Both the position numbers and the translations under genes were made by a program. A stretch of 64,000 bases of DNA from Phellopilus nigrolimitatus (Eukaryota; Basidiomycota; Agaricomycetes; Hymenochaetales; Hymenochaetaceae): positions 620,001 to 684,000 of the forward strand of contig JAJOHG010000004.1 of NCBI GenBank assembly GCA_021029095.1. The letters are read 5' to 3'. Positions 46,526 through 57,620 of the stretch are shown here, piece after piece. Numbering within the stretch: position 1 is the first letter of the stretch; each line of letters opens with the position of its first letter. Below the pieces are notes generated by a model, which was not told the DNA's origin, searched no databases, and saw only the letters and a program-made list of their open reading frames with translations.

Positions 46526-49500
46526 ATGAACGGCTTCACACAGGGCACTGATGGCGGTCCACCTTCGACTCAGGCGTACAAGAGAGCAGTGTATAAGCAG
46601 CCTCCTCGCCATTTCTCGGTTCAGGTGTTAGCTCCCCAGAAGCATGGTGCGCCTTACATGTCTTGTCTCGTCTCGTGGGCGCGTTTTGATGTTGTCGCAT
46701 GTTCATTTATAGGCAATGCATTCAGCTATGGCATGCGTATTACGCCTCTGCACGACGCCTCTGACCGACATTCCACCATTTCCAGAACATCAGATAATTC
46801 CAATGGGTCCTCCTCATCTGGATCAGGCTCAAGCTCGCAAGCTGGCTCTACACTGGATTCATCATCGACGGCTCCCCTCAAAAGTGAATACGAGGTCTGG
46901 CGCCGCTGGGAAGATTGCCTCTATTTCCAAGATATCCTCGATGTTCAGTATGGCATAATGTCTCGCGAAAAACGAGCACGTTTGAACGCGGGTAAAGGCG
47001 TAAAGAAAAATGGCATGTACGAGCACGAGGACCCACTACGTCGCCTGCATCGAGCGGCCTCTTTCGAGTCACTGCCGCCTGGTCCGGACCCAACAATGAT
47101 AGCAAAAGATCTGCGTGGAGTACTCCCTCGCCTTGCGAAGAAGGGTACGCTTTTCAAAGCTAGCAAGGAGACAATCGAGCATCGTGGGGCCGAGTTTAAA
47201 AACCTCATTGAGGCGCTCCTTCGCGAGGAAGAGGATGTGCCGACACTCATCACGGAGCTTCGCCAGTTACGTGTCGTGCGTGACTTCTTCGGTTTTTGGC
47301 GCCGGGATTACGATCGACTCGAGAAGGAACGCCCCAAAAGTAAAGACGGTGATAGGGCTAGCATCCGCTCCCGTCCAAGCTCGCGATCCTCTAGTTCGAC
47401 CACGTTTGCTGGTGGCTCGAGCATGTTTGCCAGTGGCGGAATGTATTTCTCTGCAAGCAGTCTATCTCTACAGACGCCACCCCCTCACGGAATGCCTCCG
47501 AAAAGCCCAAGAAGGCCACCGATTATGCAAGGCGGGAAGGGTGCGATGCTTCCTGGGTCACCAACTGCCAGCGAACCGGGGCCAGACAGAAATACACAAG
47601 CACCCCGCCCTCGAGCGCAGACTCTCGAGGGGACGATGGGCGTTAGCACAAGCAATCTTGGCCCTAGCATTTCTCGTTCTGGGACGCCCGGGACGCCTGG
47701 CTCCCCGCCATTCAATGGTTCTCAGAGTATAGTAGCCAAGCCTCTTGCATCAGCACCTGCAGCTATCAGCTTCGCGTCAGCCATTGGAGGGCTGAGGGAG
47801 GACGATGGTGGCTATAACTCCGACTCCACGAGCGTGGCGGACTCTATTACGTCTTCCCATGCCCTACCCTCGCCAGTCGGTTCCCCTCATGCAATGCGTA
47901 CACCCCGCTCGCCCTATTCGCCCTCAAACGCACGCTTTAACAATGCCGCCATTGCAGGAGCTGCTGAGGCGAAGGGCAAGGGGAATACAGTAGACATGGA
48001 CATGGGCGATCCAATTATCGTAAGTCTTGAAGCGGGCGAGAATCTACCCTTCGACGAAGAAGCACATATGCTCATTCTACGCGAACACGAGCGTTTTATC
48101 CCCCGTGGGATGGATCCGTTTCATGAAACCGACATGCGCCTCGGTTCAGGACGTGGGTTGCAGGATTTGACCATCAAGGAGGAGGATGAGCGCGAAGACG
48201 GTCAAGATCCTCGGGACTCTCAATACGACCATCTCTACTCAGACTATCAGTACTCAGAGTCGAGTGTTGACCACGAGTCGGGAGATGGGGTGTTCTCGGA
48301 AGAAGAGATGCTTCCACGCGCTATCCCTCGTGCGTTGCGCACAGAGGGCGCACCTGATGCGGGTAGTAACCGCAACTGCATGTTCTTCAGGCCGCCCTCC
48401 TCTTCCACCGAAGACACGGTGTCGTCGGCAGACGGTCTCTCCGCCGTACATGTAGAGCACCCGAGGAACCATTTATTTCGTAGTCGCTCGCATGCGTCTG
48501 TTTCCTCCACACGGTCGGCAGCCCATGCAGATGCACTAAATGTCTTGACGGGCGAACATAGTCCAAGCATGCGTTCATCAAGACCAGCGTCGGCCATGCT
48601 ACTTTCACCTCCGAGCACCTCTGTACGTTCTTCTATGCGCACCTCAGGACCAGGCTCGGGATCAGGGTCAGGATCGGCGTCGGGCTCGCCGGGTTTTGGA
48701 CCTACTAGATCCTCTATCGATACGCAGAGAAGTAGTACCGTCCGGCCTTACTCCTACCAAAGCTCTAACGCGTCGTGCGCTGATCTCGAGTGCCGCCTCT
48801 CATCGTCGCCCATGGTGATGCATACCCCTCTGTTTGAAGAGTACGAGCATGATCATGATAATTGGAGCCGAAGTCATGATACTAATGGACGAGAGCACTC
48901 AGGGTTGCGGCACTATGTGCGTGACTCTGTAAGTAGCGTGCGAACGTTCATGACGGACTGTTCGGCGAATGCAATTATCAGAGCCCCTTACGAAAAGCGG
49001 GCTTTCTCGCCGCCACCGACATCATCGTCGTCTTCGACGACGCTGCGTGCGGATACACCCTCCGAGGTGGGTCTACGTCGCTCGTCATCAGAGTCAAGAC
49101 GGTCAAATAGGATGAGTCAGATATCGGGCATGAGCGATGAAGATAGCTTGTATGACGCGTATTTCTATGGTATGTCGTATATTGTTATTTTCTTTTCAAT
49201 CTAATAGTGCCGTCGTCCAGGAGTCACTTCAGTTTCAGAAGAAATCGAAAAGAGTACTTCGAGCGACACCGTCTCATCGGGCCGTGAGCATGTCCGCGGT
49301 GCACTCGCGCGTCCAGACAACTTCCCGAAACCATTCCAAAACCGTCCTCCAGGCCAATTCCACCTTCCTTGGACTTCGTCCCGGCCATCATCGCCAAGTC
49401 TGCCTGTCAGTGCCCGCAATTCTGTCCTTACTGTGGATGACACTTTCTCTGTCCCTCCTTCTGTGTCCGAAACAAGCTCCCCTACTACCCCGAGCTCTTA

Positions 49501-49888
49501 TTCACCGTCGATAGTGGCATCCCTCGCTGACGATACAAGTGGTGCTACTGTCTTAATCAAGGTTGTCTGCGGGCAGCACATTGTCGCATTCCGCGTCGAC
49601 CGGAACTCCGAGCTTGCGGACCTGCGCGACAAGCTGCACCACAAACTCGTCGACCAGCAAGGTGTTGAGCTCGCGGAGCATTTCGCGTTAGCGTATGTAC
49701 CACCGGGGCCCGGCCGCGTGCAGGAACTGAAGACAGGATCCGGGCGCGCGCGCTCAAATTCTATGTCGAGCATTGGCCCGGTTGATCCAAGCTCGTTGAG
49801 AATCCTTTTCTCGCAACGGGACTGGGAAGATGCAGTCAACTCGTGTGCCGTGGGGACGAAGCTCACGCTCCACGTTCTCAACGGGTAG
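46526..49888 (+). CDS. PX-PB1 domain scaffold-like protein
   Basis: A 1,081-residue protein from three exons (46526-46659, 46726-49169, 49221-49888). The N-terminal part carries a PX-like domain (RHFSVQVLAPQKHG, YIYGMRITP, EYEVWRRWEDCLYF), expected to bind phosphoinositides. A helical block follows (LFKASKETIEHRGAEFKNLI, then RQLRVVRDFFGFWRRDY). About 600 residues are Ser/Pro/Gly-rich and disordered, including a Ser-Gly repeat near 48655-48690. The C-terminus is a PB1-like domain (ATVLIKVVCGQHIVAFRV, then LRILFSQRDWEDAV) with a Lys in strand 1 and an acidic patch later. Bem1/Scd2 polarity scaffolds also have PX and PB1, but this protein shows no SH3 domain. The first intron (66 nt) is inferred: it is frame-preserving and restores the PX motif PYIYGMRITP. 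Confidence 0.82.
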
Positions 49889-50872
49889 CTTCCGCTGCCC
49901 TTTCCACCCTTCCTTTCGTATCCATTTATCTCCATTTTATATGATCCCAATGTACGCGAGGAGTTCACAAATTGTTTTACTATACCCCGACTCTGGATGT
50001 TTGATCTTTTTATGCATTATCCTCTTTTATATTTGTTCGCATCTTCAACGAATACAGGAAGCCTGTTCTTGTTTCCAATGCTGTCCCACCCTCGTTATTT
50101 CTGTACCTTACCGGTACTGTGTTTTCTCGAGTCATTTATGCCCCCAGCAGTAGTTTTTGAGATTATTAGATATCAATTTGGATGTTAGTGGAAAATCATT
50201 TGAATTTCGTCTTTTCTCGAAGGGCGTAACGAACGACGATCTGTCGATCGTTCCTATATACATATTCGAAGCAGTAAGGCTAAAAACTTGTTATATCATG
50301 GGTGGCGTTTCTTCTTCTCTACATCCCTATCCAGTCTTCTGCCATGTTGTTGCATCTTCTGTGCAATATTGCGGAAGAATCTCGAGTCACATACCATTGC
50401 TCATGTGTGAATACAGTCCATTATATGATTAATTTCATCATGGAAGGGGCAGGCCACGGATCGAGTCGTTGGTGCTCTCTGGCTCCAGCAGAGCGCCTAC
50501 TGCCATCCAGAAATAATAATAACCTTTCCCTGACGGCTAATCTGCAGTCGGACTCTGCTAGCTATTTAGCATGAGGAAATACGGTTACTCTGTGAGTTGA
50601 AGAATTATGACGCGCAAGCCATATTCTTCAGGAAACTCACTTGCAGCTGTTCATCCCTTTCGTGTTTATAGCTCCATCGTATTTGTTAAACTTTCTTGAC
50701 GTAATCTTGTTGTGACCACCTGAGAATGAGGATATCACAGAAAAAGGTCTGGCATACTCATGACTGCCTCTCTCAGATACATACGCCTTCATGTATTGAT
50801 TATAGTAAGCGACTACACTACCTTACGTTGTACAAAGTTTCAGGACTAAGAAACAGGGCCTACATCTTCGTA
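49889..50872. other. convergent 3' intergenic region
   Basis: About 980 bp between the stops of the PX-PB1 gene and the Arp10 gene, larger than needed for two 3' ends. It is AT-rich. The short frames at 49997-50574 and 50726-51157 show no motif. Confidence 0.5.
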
Positions 50873-52925
50873 TCACGCACCGACCTCTGTCTGCGTGCTC
50901 ACAACATCGAGACGCGGGGGTCGCGGAGCAGGCGGCGCGCCCGTAGGCAGCGGCGCTCTCGTCCAATCGGGCAGGTGGAAGCCGGGTCGCTTCGATGGGA
51001 CTTCGCCCACAACGAGAGGATCATCACCGTCCTCGTCGTCCTCGTCATCAGCCGCCTCTGCTTCGTCCCACTTCTCGCGCGCGATCTCGATGCCGCTGAT
51101 CTTCATCGCTCTACGGGGCGAAGAGTGAGCGAGTGCACGTCAATATTAGCATGTTAGTAAGGTGATGAGAGGACATACCCAGCGAGTGAGCCGCCTACCC
51201 ACGGGAGCGTCGCTGCGGTGAAAGCAGGCGCCTTCCCTGCGCTAGAGTTAATTGCCGCCGACGGTGGTGGGGGCGAAGGGTTATTTAGGATCGCAATGTA
51301 CGGCGCAAGTGGGCGCAGGGGCGCGTACGGATCGTACACTGGTGGAGCAGGACGGTCCGGGCGTATCGGGTGACGAGGTGGCGGCGGGCGTGTAAGTAGA
51401 CGCACCAGCTCGCTCTGCAGTCTAGGGATAAATCCAGGGAGCATGGGGGTCCCGCCGACGACAAGGATTGAGCTCGCGAGCGTGCGGCGAAGATCAACGG
51501 GTACGCGCAGCAGCGCGTCGAGGAGCACCTCCGCAACGCTGCCCTCGTCGACGTCGCCGCCTTCGAAAAGCACCTCCGCGGCGCGCTCGCGCACCCACCC
51601 GGGAATGTGCAATGTCCCCTGTCCGGTGCCAGCCGCCTGCGCGGGCGGCGGGTCGACTCGCATGTGCAGATCTGTTGCGGTCGAGTAGCGGCTGTACATC
51701 GTCGCGATTGCCTGAAGATGGCTCTCGCCGGACGGGCGGTTAAATCCGGCGGCGGCAGAGCCGGAACCGGTGCCTGCGCCGCTAGCCGTGTGTGTGAGGG
51801 TGGAGAAGCCGGTGACAGAAGAGATGCGGCTCGAGGGAGGGGACGCAGGCATGTCGACGGCGGGGTCGAACTCCGGCTGGCTCGAGTCGCTAGGCGGCAC
51901 GTCTGTCTCCGAACCGTCGTCCATGTACACAGTTGCGGACTGGAAATCCGAATCGAGCATCTCGCCGACGAAGCAGCAGCGCGCCTTGATGTCTTCCATG
52001 ACCGCGTCTGTCAGCACCTCTTCTGGGACGCGCATAGAGCGGCTCGCGGCGGGGATATTAGCGGCACCGCCCAGGGTCGTGAGTGGAGGCATGTAAGTAG
52101 CAAACATCAGGAGTAAGGCTCGTAAATGAGATGTGAGTCGGGAGCCGGCGAGAGGTGTTGTTTTTAGTTGAGGGAAGAGGGGGCGAGAAGCAAATATCTA
52201 GGCACGAAGTTCAGTTTTGGAGAATCAATTAGACTAATAGACAGAGCTTACTGGAAGAACCGTCGATTCCAGGTAGCCGCAGTCGAGTACCAAACCCGTC
52301 ATCCGTCCGATCCCAAGTAGCGCTAACAGATGACTTGAGACGAACGAAAGTGAAGGTATCTGTAAGGGAGCTTCAGCCGTATTTCAGTGTGAAACGTTTA
52401 TAATGAGCACACTTGAAGGTTATCAAATAATACGCTGGCCATCATGTCTTTGAGGTATAGTGGTAAGAGAGGGTGCTCAACAATGATCACTTTTCGAGAC
52501 TTCGGGTCTGTTAGAAGGATCCTACATCCTCTCGTCAATTATTTCTTATCATTTGGACCTATCTCTTGCACTCACTCATGGAACACCCTCCTCAATCGGT
52601 CCTGAAGCTTAATCCTCAGCATTTTGTCCTCCTCCTCCCGCTCCGCCTTGCCCTGCGCCCGCGTGAGCCCCCACAGGACCGTGCGCTCGCTGGTCTCGAC
52701 GAAGAAGACGTCGCGAGGGCGCCCCTCGCCGCTGAAGCCGGCTTTCCAGACGCGCGAGCCCGGGTCGAGGATGATGCGGTCCTCGGTGCCGTAGAGCGAG
52801 TGACGGCGCGTCGTTGTGTAATGTGGGGAAGATTGGATGCCCGAGGACGCTGCGAGGCGGTTGCCGACGGGCGTTGACGGGTCGAGCACACCCTTGGAAC
52901 GCGGAGTATTCGTGACGCTGGCCAT
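50873..52925 (-). CDS. arp10: actin-related protein Arp10-like (dynactin pointed end)
   Basis: Actin-fold protein resembling Arp10/Arp11 of the dynactin pointed-end complex, which links dynein to cargo. The start MASVTNTPRSKGV at 52925 is the first true ATG; an upstream in-frame GTG is not used. The first exon contains the actin-like phosphate-loop region (RIILDPGSRVWKAGFSGEGRPRDV). Middle exons give KVIIVEHPLLPLYLKDMM and SFVSSHLLALLGIGRMTGLVLDCGYLES. The long exon 51154-52107 includes FATYMPPLTTLGGAANIP, a Ser/Pro/Gly-rich insert, then PVDLRRTLASSILVVGGTPMLPGFIPRL and LPWVGGSLAG. The last exon ends in an acidic and Pro-rich tail. The nucleotide loops are degenerate compared with actin, as usual in this subfamily. 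It is divergent from ctf8 with only 150 bp between starts. Confidence 0.85.
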
Positions 52926-53075
52926 GGCAGCGCGCAGGTCAGAGCCGGACAGAGACACCTTACTTGCGAAACGCGGTCTAGAGGTGGTCACGTGTATTAC
53001 ATAATTGCGCCGCGTCGCGTCGCGCGCTGCTCAGCGCTCAGCTTCTACTTTTTTGTACCACGAATCTACTGTGAC
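52926..53075. promoter_or_regulatory. short divergent promoter, arp10 / ctf8
   Basis: Only 150 bp separate the two start codons. A TCACGTG string (52989-52995) holds a CACGTG E-box near the centre. No TATA box is obvious. A shared bidirectional promoter is inferred from distance. Confidence 0.5.
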
Positions 53076-53616
53076 ATGATCATACCCATCAACCTCCCCG
53101 CACACACAACAAAGAGTAGTAACAAGTTCCCGCCTCAGCTTGCGAAACTCGGCACGGAGGAAGTCGTCCTCATCGAACTGCAGGGCGCCTTCCAGGTCGA
53201 GGGTGACAAGTCTGGCCAGTTGGCTGCGCGGATAAACGTGGAGAACGTGTGTAAAAAAATACCTTGTCTTATTGGGAAAACGTCACTTACATGGTCTGCC
53301 CCAGGATGCAAAGCCCACCCTGCGCATAGGACACCACCTTCTCGAGGGCAAGATGGTCAACTTGCCGAAGCCACTTGCCGTGCTAGTCAAAAAGACTGCT
53401 AATGGCAGTCAACCACACTCAGAAAATCTGGACACGGATGCGATGGATGTAGAAGGAATGTCAAGAGCGGAAGGGGACTCTAAGGCGGATGGGATGTGCG
53501 AGTACGACATGCTGGCGGTGGTGAAGCGCAAGGTTCTGTTTTCGAAACGGCCGATGCCCATGGTAAACATGGCTAGTATCGCGGCGGTCTCGACGGATGC
53601 CAGTGCGAAGCCGTAG
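53076..53616 (+). CDS. ctf8: Ctf8, subunit of the alternative RFC clamp loader
   Basis: Small partner of Ctf18 and Dcc1 in the clamp loader needed for sister-chromatid cohesion. Two exons (53076-53246, 53305-53616) give 160 residues. Family blocks are MIIPINLP, LGTEEVVLIELQGAFQVEG, PTLRIGHHLLEGKMVNLPKPLAVL and the C-terminal DMLAVVKRKVLFSKRPMPMV. The 58-nt intron is confirmed by the clean join N-D-A-K-P-T-L and by the stop codons it removes. A short acidic Ser/Asp linker lies between the last two blocks. It heads toward erg28 on the same strand and shares its promoter region with arp10. Confidence 0.92.
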
Positions 53617-53912
53617 GGACTATCAGCCTGGATCTCGCTGCGCTTGAACTTGGTGGATGTGTACAATGTAGGGGAATCTGTATCTATATATTTGTTTGTT
53701 TGTTTTATAGAACTACTGGTAGTGTATCGAGTCGAGGCATCGAACTGCTAAATATCTATGTTAAGTAGGAAAGACTCCGAAATACATGCATAGCGCGACC
53801 GAAAATCATTCGACTACGTAACTCCGAACTCACTGTCACTCTTGGCGCAACTTGGCCACAACCTGCTCACTTCCGTGAAAACAATCCACGACGAACGCTC
53901 GCAGATATCGAC

Positions 53913-54705
53913 ATGTCTTTCTTCGCAAGCTGTGAGTAATCTCGTTTTTTCTCCTGGGAAGTAGATACAACACTGACGCGCTTCTCTATCTTCGCGTTTC
54001 TCGCGTTCTCATCTTTGAAACACGCTCCAGTCATCCCTCCGACGCCCGGTCTCCTTCCCAAATGGCAGCTTCTCGTCGCGGCCTTCGCCGTTTTCAACAC
54101 CGTGCAGAACTTCGTCACGCTCAAGTTCACGAAGAGGATCTACAACACGGCTCCTGCTGGTGCGTGTGCTTCCCCCTGGACGCGTCCCGCGCCGGGGGGC
54201 CTTTCATAATCCCCAAATGAAATCTGGCTAACCACGCTTCCGAAACGCGCTGGATGCAGTGACTGCGCTCCAGGCGCGCACGTTCGCCATCTGGACGCTC
54301 ACTTCTGCGATCGTGCGCTTCTACGCGGCGTACCACATCACGGACAAACTGTGCGTTACCTGCTTTGCTCTTCTCCCTTCCCGAGCTAAACTATCACCGG
54401 ATTGACTTGCTCATCGCGGCCCTGCAGCGTGTACGACATGACGCTCTTCACGTACCTCCTCGCCTTCGGACACTTCTCCTCGGAGCTGCTCATCTTCCGG
54501 ACCGCGCGTGTCAACCCTGGTGTCATCAGCCCCGTAATTGTTGCCAGTGAGTCTCTCTCTTCTCCTCTTTCCTTCTCCCCTTCTCTCCTTTTTACTCTAT
54601 CCCCTGGAACCCCAATTTTACGTATCAGCGGCTTTTCTGACTATTTCTGCAGCGACCTCCTTGATCTGGATGGTTTCCCAATACGACTTCTACGTGCGCT
54701 CATAA
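53913..54705 (+). CDS. erg28: Erg28, ergosterol biosynthesis scaffold protein
   Basis: ER membrane protein that tethers the C-4 demethylation enzymes of ergosterol synthesis. Five exons (53913-53931, 54031-54159, 54260-54350, 54428-54546, 54653-54705) give 136 residues, near the usual length. The protein starts MSFFASFIPPTPGLLPKW. It has four hydrophobic segments and the family blocks FNTVQNFVTLKFTKRIY, LQARTFAIWTLTSAIVRFYAAYHI, YDMTLFTYLLAFGHFSSELLIF and SLIWMVSQYDFYV. The introns are 53-108 nt and one first-exon codon is split. The assignment is firm; the very short first exon is the natural start because the next in-frame ATG is beyond the first membrane segment. Confidence 0.93.
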
Positions 54706-55228
54706 CCTCGGTCCTGGTCAACCTACCGAAATACATATACCAAAACTCGATCGATATTCTTTTTGGTTTCTTTACTGGATCTCTGATCTTACACAATGCT
54801 ATCATCTTTGTCCTTCTAGTGGTTCTCGAGCGACCACGCAAAGCCATCGAGTTTACAGCAAAACACCTCAAGTCAAAAAAGAAAAACTCCATTATTTGAC
54901 CTAAGTACTCTGGGAACCGCGGGTCCAAAATCAAGATACAAGAAATCCAAATGCAAGTGTTTTACATCGTTGAGATAACCAAGAAAAAAGTGGCAAATAA
55001 ACAATTGCACGGACGAAGAATCAGATAGTGAGTATGAAAAACGAGAAGTGGGAAGCTGCATGGTTGCGTGAATGTACGATGGTTGAGTAACGGACTTCGA
55101 GACCACAAACTAAGGTTCATTGATTTCTGAAAGGTAAGATTATAAAAAGGAAAACGTGTTTCCGCCTTTAATTCTTTTTTGTTGGAGAGCACGAGCGACG
55201 AGACCATCCGACTGGGGGGTCCGCGGCC
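54706..55228. other. convergent 3' intergenic region
   Basis: About 520 bp between the erg28 stop and the stop of the opposite-strand F-box/LRR gene. Nothing supported; AT-rich. Confidence 0.55.
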
Positions 55229-57620
55229 TCACCCCTGGTACGCGTAGGCCACTGCGCCGTACAGCCCGTCCTCGCGGCCGAGCATACCGTGCCCCTCGAG
55301 CACCTCCATCTTACGCGCGTGCCAGCCCATCCCGCTGCTGACGTTTCCCCGCGCATCCGCGAGCCGCTCGAGTGCCGTGCGCAGCGGGTGGCTCCGCGAG
55401 AGCGCGCGGCGGAGGCCCGGGTTCACGCCCTTGAAGCTCGGAGGGGAGATAGGTGAGACGGTAGAGCCGGTAAAGACGGAGGAGCCGGTGGAGACGGAGC
55501 TGAAGGCGGATGAAGAGTGGGAGGCGCGAGTACACTCGGGCTCGGCGACCCACCCGCTCGCGGTGTCGACGTACCACGCGCGGCCACCCTTGCTGCGCAC
55601 GATGCGCCACGTGCCCGCGCCCGCGCCGAGGCCGTTCAGGAGGGGCATCGCGAGCTCGAGCACGCGCAGGCGCGTCGGCGCGTCGCGCACCTCGTCGTCG
55701 CCGTCCTCGGGGCCCAGCGACACGCAGAACGTCGCGGGCGGCATGCAGATCGACTGGATGAGCGTGCCGTGCAGCGCCATGCTCGCGTTGAACACGCGCC
55801 CCGACGCGGGCACGGCGAGCTCGGGCGTGCTGGAGATGAGCGTGAGCACCTCGACGCTGGACGCTTTGGCGCGCAGGAAATCGGCGATCGAGCGCAGAGG
55901 GAGCAGAGGGATGAAGGAGAGCCCGAGTGAGCGGAGCTGTTTCTGCGGCGGGAACTTATTGAGGTGCGCAGGGGTGATGGGGCTGCTTGAGAGGTCGAGA
56001 TACACAAGCGCGCCAGACACGAAGCATGGTGCACGTGTGAGGAGTGCAAGCAGATTTTCTTCCGTGAGCGCGGAGGGATAGGTCGCGTCGCCGTACAAGT
56101 TGAGCTGCTTCAGTCCGAACGTGCATCTCCCATTGATCAGGAAATCCGTGATGGAGTTCCCTGTAAGGCGTACGCAGCGCGCGAGCGCGAGGGCCTCCAA
56201 GCGGACGGTATCTGACGCCCCAAGCGCTTCCAAAAGCTCAGGCGCAACGCGAGTGCTAGACAGGTCGAGGTGCGTCAGCGAAGGGAATGCAAGCACGAAC
56301 GGGTGCAAGACATCTGGCTGGATGGACTTGACGCCGAGCAGTCCAAGCCTTTGCAGGCCAGGGAAGGACACCGGCTCCTTCGAGCTGCGATGGAGCGGAG
56401 AATCACTCCGCCCACGGTCATTGCGTTCGTCGTCACTTGATTCAGAGTCTTCGACATTGATGTATGTGTACACGAAGTCGCGGAGAGCGGAGTAAAAAAT
56501 CGCCGAGACACAGCCCGTAAAGTCGACTGCTACGAGGTCCTTGCACTCTCTGCGTCTCTCAATGTCTATCTCATCCGAGTCATCTCCAGTGTCAGTTGTC
56601 AAGCTCCGTCCGCGAGATAAACGACCACGACCCCGAGAGGGTGACCCTCGAAGGAGAAGTTCTTTGAGGACGGGAAGGGTGAGCGCCCCGTCCATATACT
56701 CCGTCGCACCAAACGCAGTTAGGTTTGGACATTCCTGTAAGATAACTTAGCAAAGATATAAGATTCGATAATAATAGCCATACTTTGAGGACGTTTTCCA
56801 AGCGTTGGCTTGTGACAAAGCGGTGCTTAATGGCTTCGCCGATTAACCGACGCATGCCTATGGTCCGGAAGTGACTAAAGTCGATACGGCGCACATACCG
56901 ACCTGGGGTAGGATTCTGGGGCGTCGGGACTACATCGGAATGACTAATATGTGAGAAAGAGCAAAGTAGGATAGATATAGGGCAATTACCGTAAAACCCG
57001 GATCCGTCCTGCTGCAGCATGACGTTATGGAGGGCGTCATTAATGGACTGCATTATCTTCCAGCGGGCGGGACTTGCGGACTTGGCCCTAATTCGCCGTG
57101 GAGACGGGTCGCGCGTGGCGGGGGCCGAAAGCAACTCTGGGGGGATGGAGCTGTCAGGCCCAGAAAGGGAGGCAAGTATAGACTCATGCAGTAGCTTCTT
57201 CGCGTGTTCGTCGGTGGGCACGCCAGGCGACCCAAATGCAAGAGCAGCATTCGCGGCTTGCTGAATGGACTGGTCGATCTGCTCCTCGCTGAGCTCCTCT
57301 TCCCCGCCAGTGAGTTCAGTGACAAAGGCGAGCCAGTTCTGCGGGAGGCGAACCTCTACCTTGCGCCAAAGCCACGGCTTTGCGGCCTCGGACCAAGCAC
57401 GATTGACGAGGCAAAGGCTGGCGAGTGTGCTGCGTGACACGGGCTCTGGCCAGTAGGAGGGTGGGTAGGACGAGGGCAGTGTGGTCGGTGCGGTAGGGTC
57501 GTCGAGCACGACGGGGTCGAGCGAGGGCACTACAGCGGGTATGCCGGCGTAGTAGACAGCAGCACAGATGGAGGCAAAGAGCTCAGGAGGGTAGTCGGCG
57601 ACGGCGCAGAAAGCGGACAT
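55229..57620 (-). CDS. F-box-like / leucine-rich-repeat protein
   Basis: Start MSAFCAVADYPPELFASICAAVYY at 57620. The N-terminal region has the fungal F-box-like pattern (YPPELFASICAAV, then STLASLCLVNRAWSEAAKPWLWRKVEV), expected to bind Skp1 in an SCF ubiquitin ligase. Two introns follow near 57000-56940 and 56790-56730; the joins give YVPTPQNPTPGRYVRRIDFSHF and NVLKECPNLTAFGATEYMDG. The last exon (up to 56695) carries spaced Leu-rich repeats (FPGLQRLGLLGVKSI, FPSLTHLDLSSTRVAPELLEALG, LKQLNLYGDA, LVYLDLSSSPITPAHL, LRSLGLSFIPLLPLRSI). It then has a Ser/Thr-rich stretch and a C-terminal block with SKGGRAWYVDTASGWV. The substrate is unknown. Compared with yeast F-box proteins, the repeats are degenerate. 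Confidence 0.8.

Noticed and set aside
46210..46548. 112-codon minus-strand frame upstream of the PX-PB1 gene
   Set aside because: Highly Arg-rich and opposite a better plus-strand two-exon model; likely a shadow.
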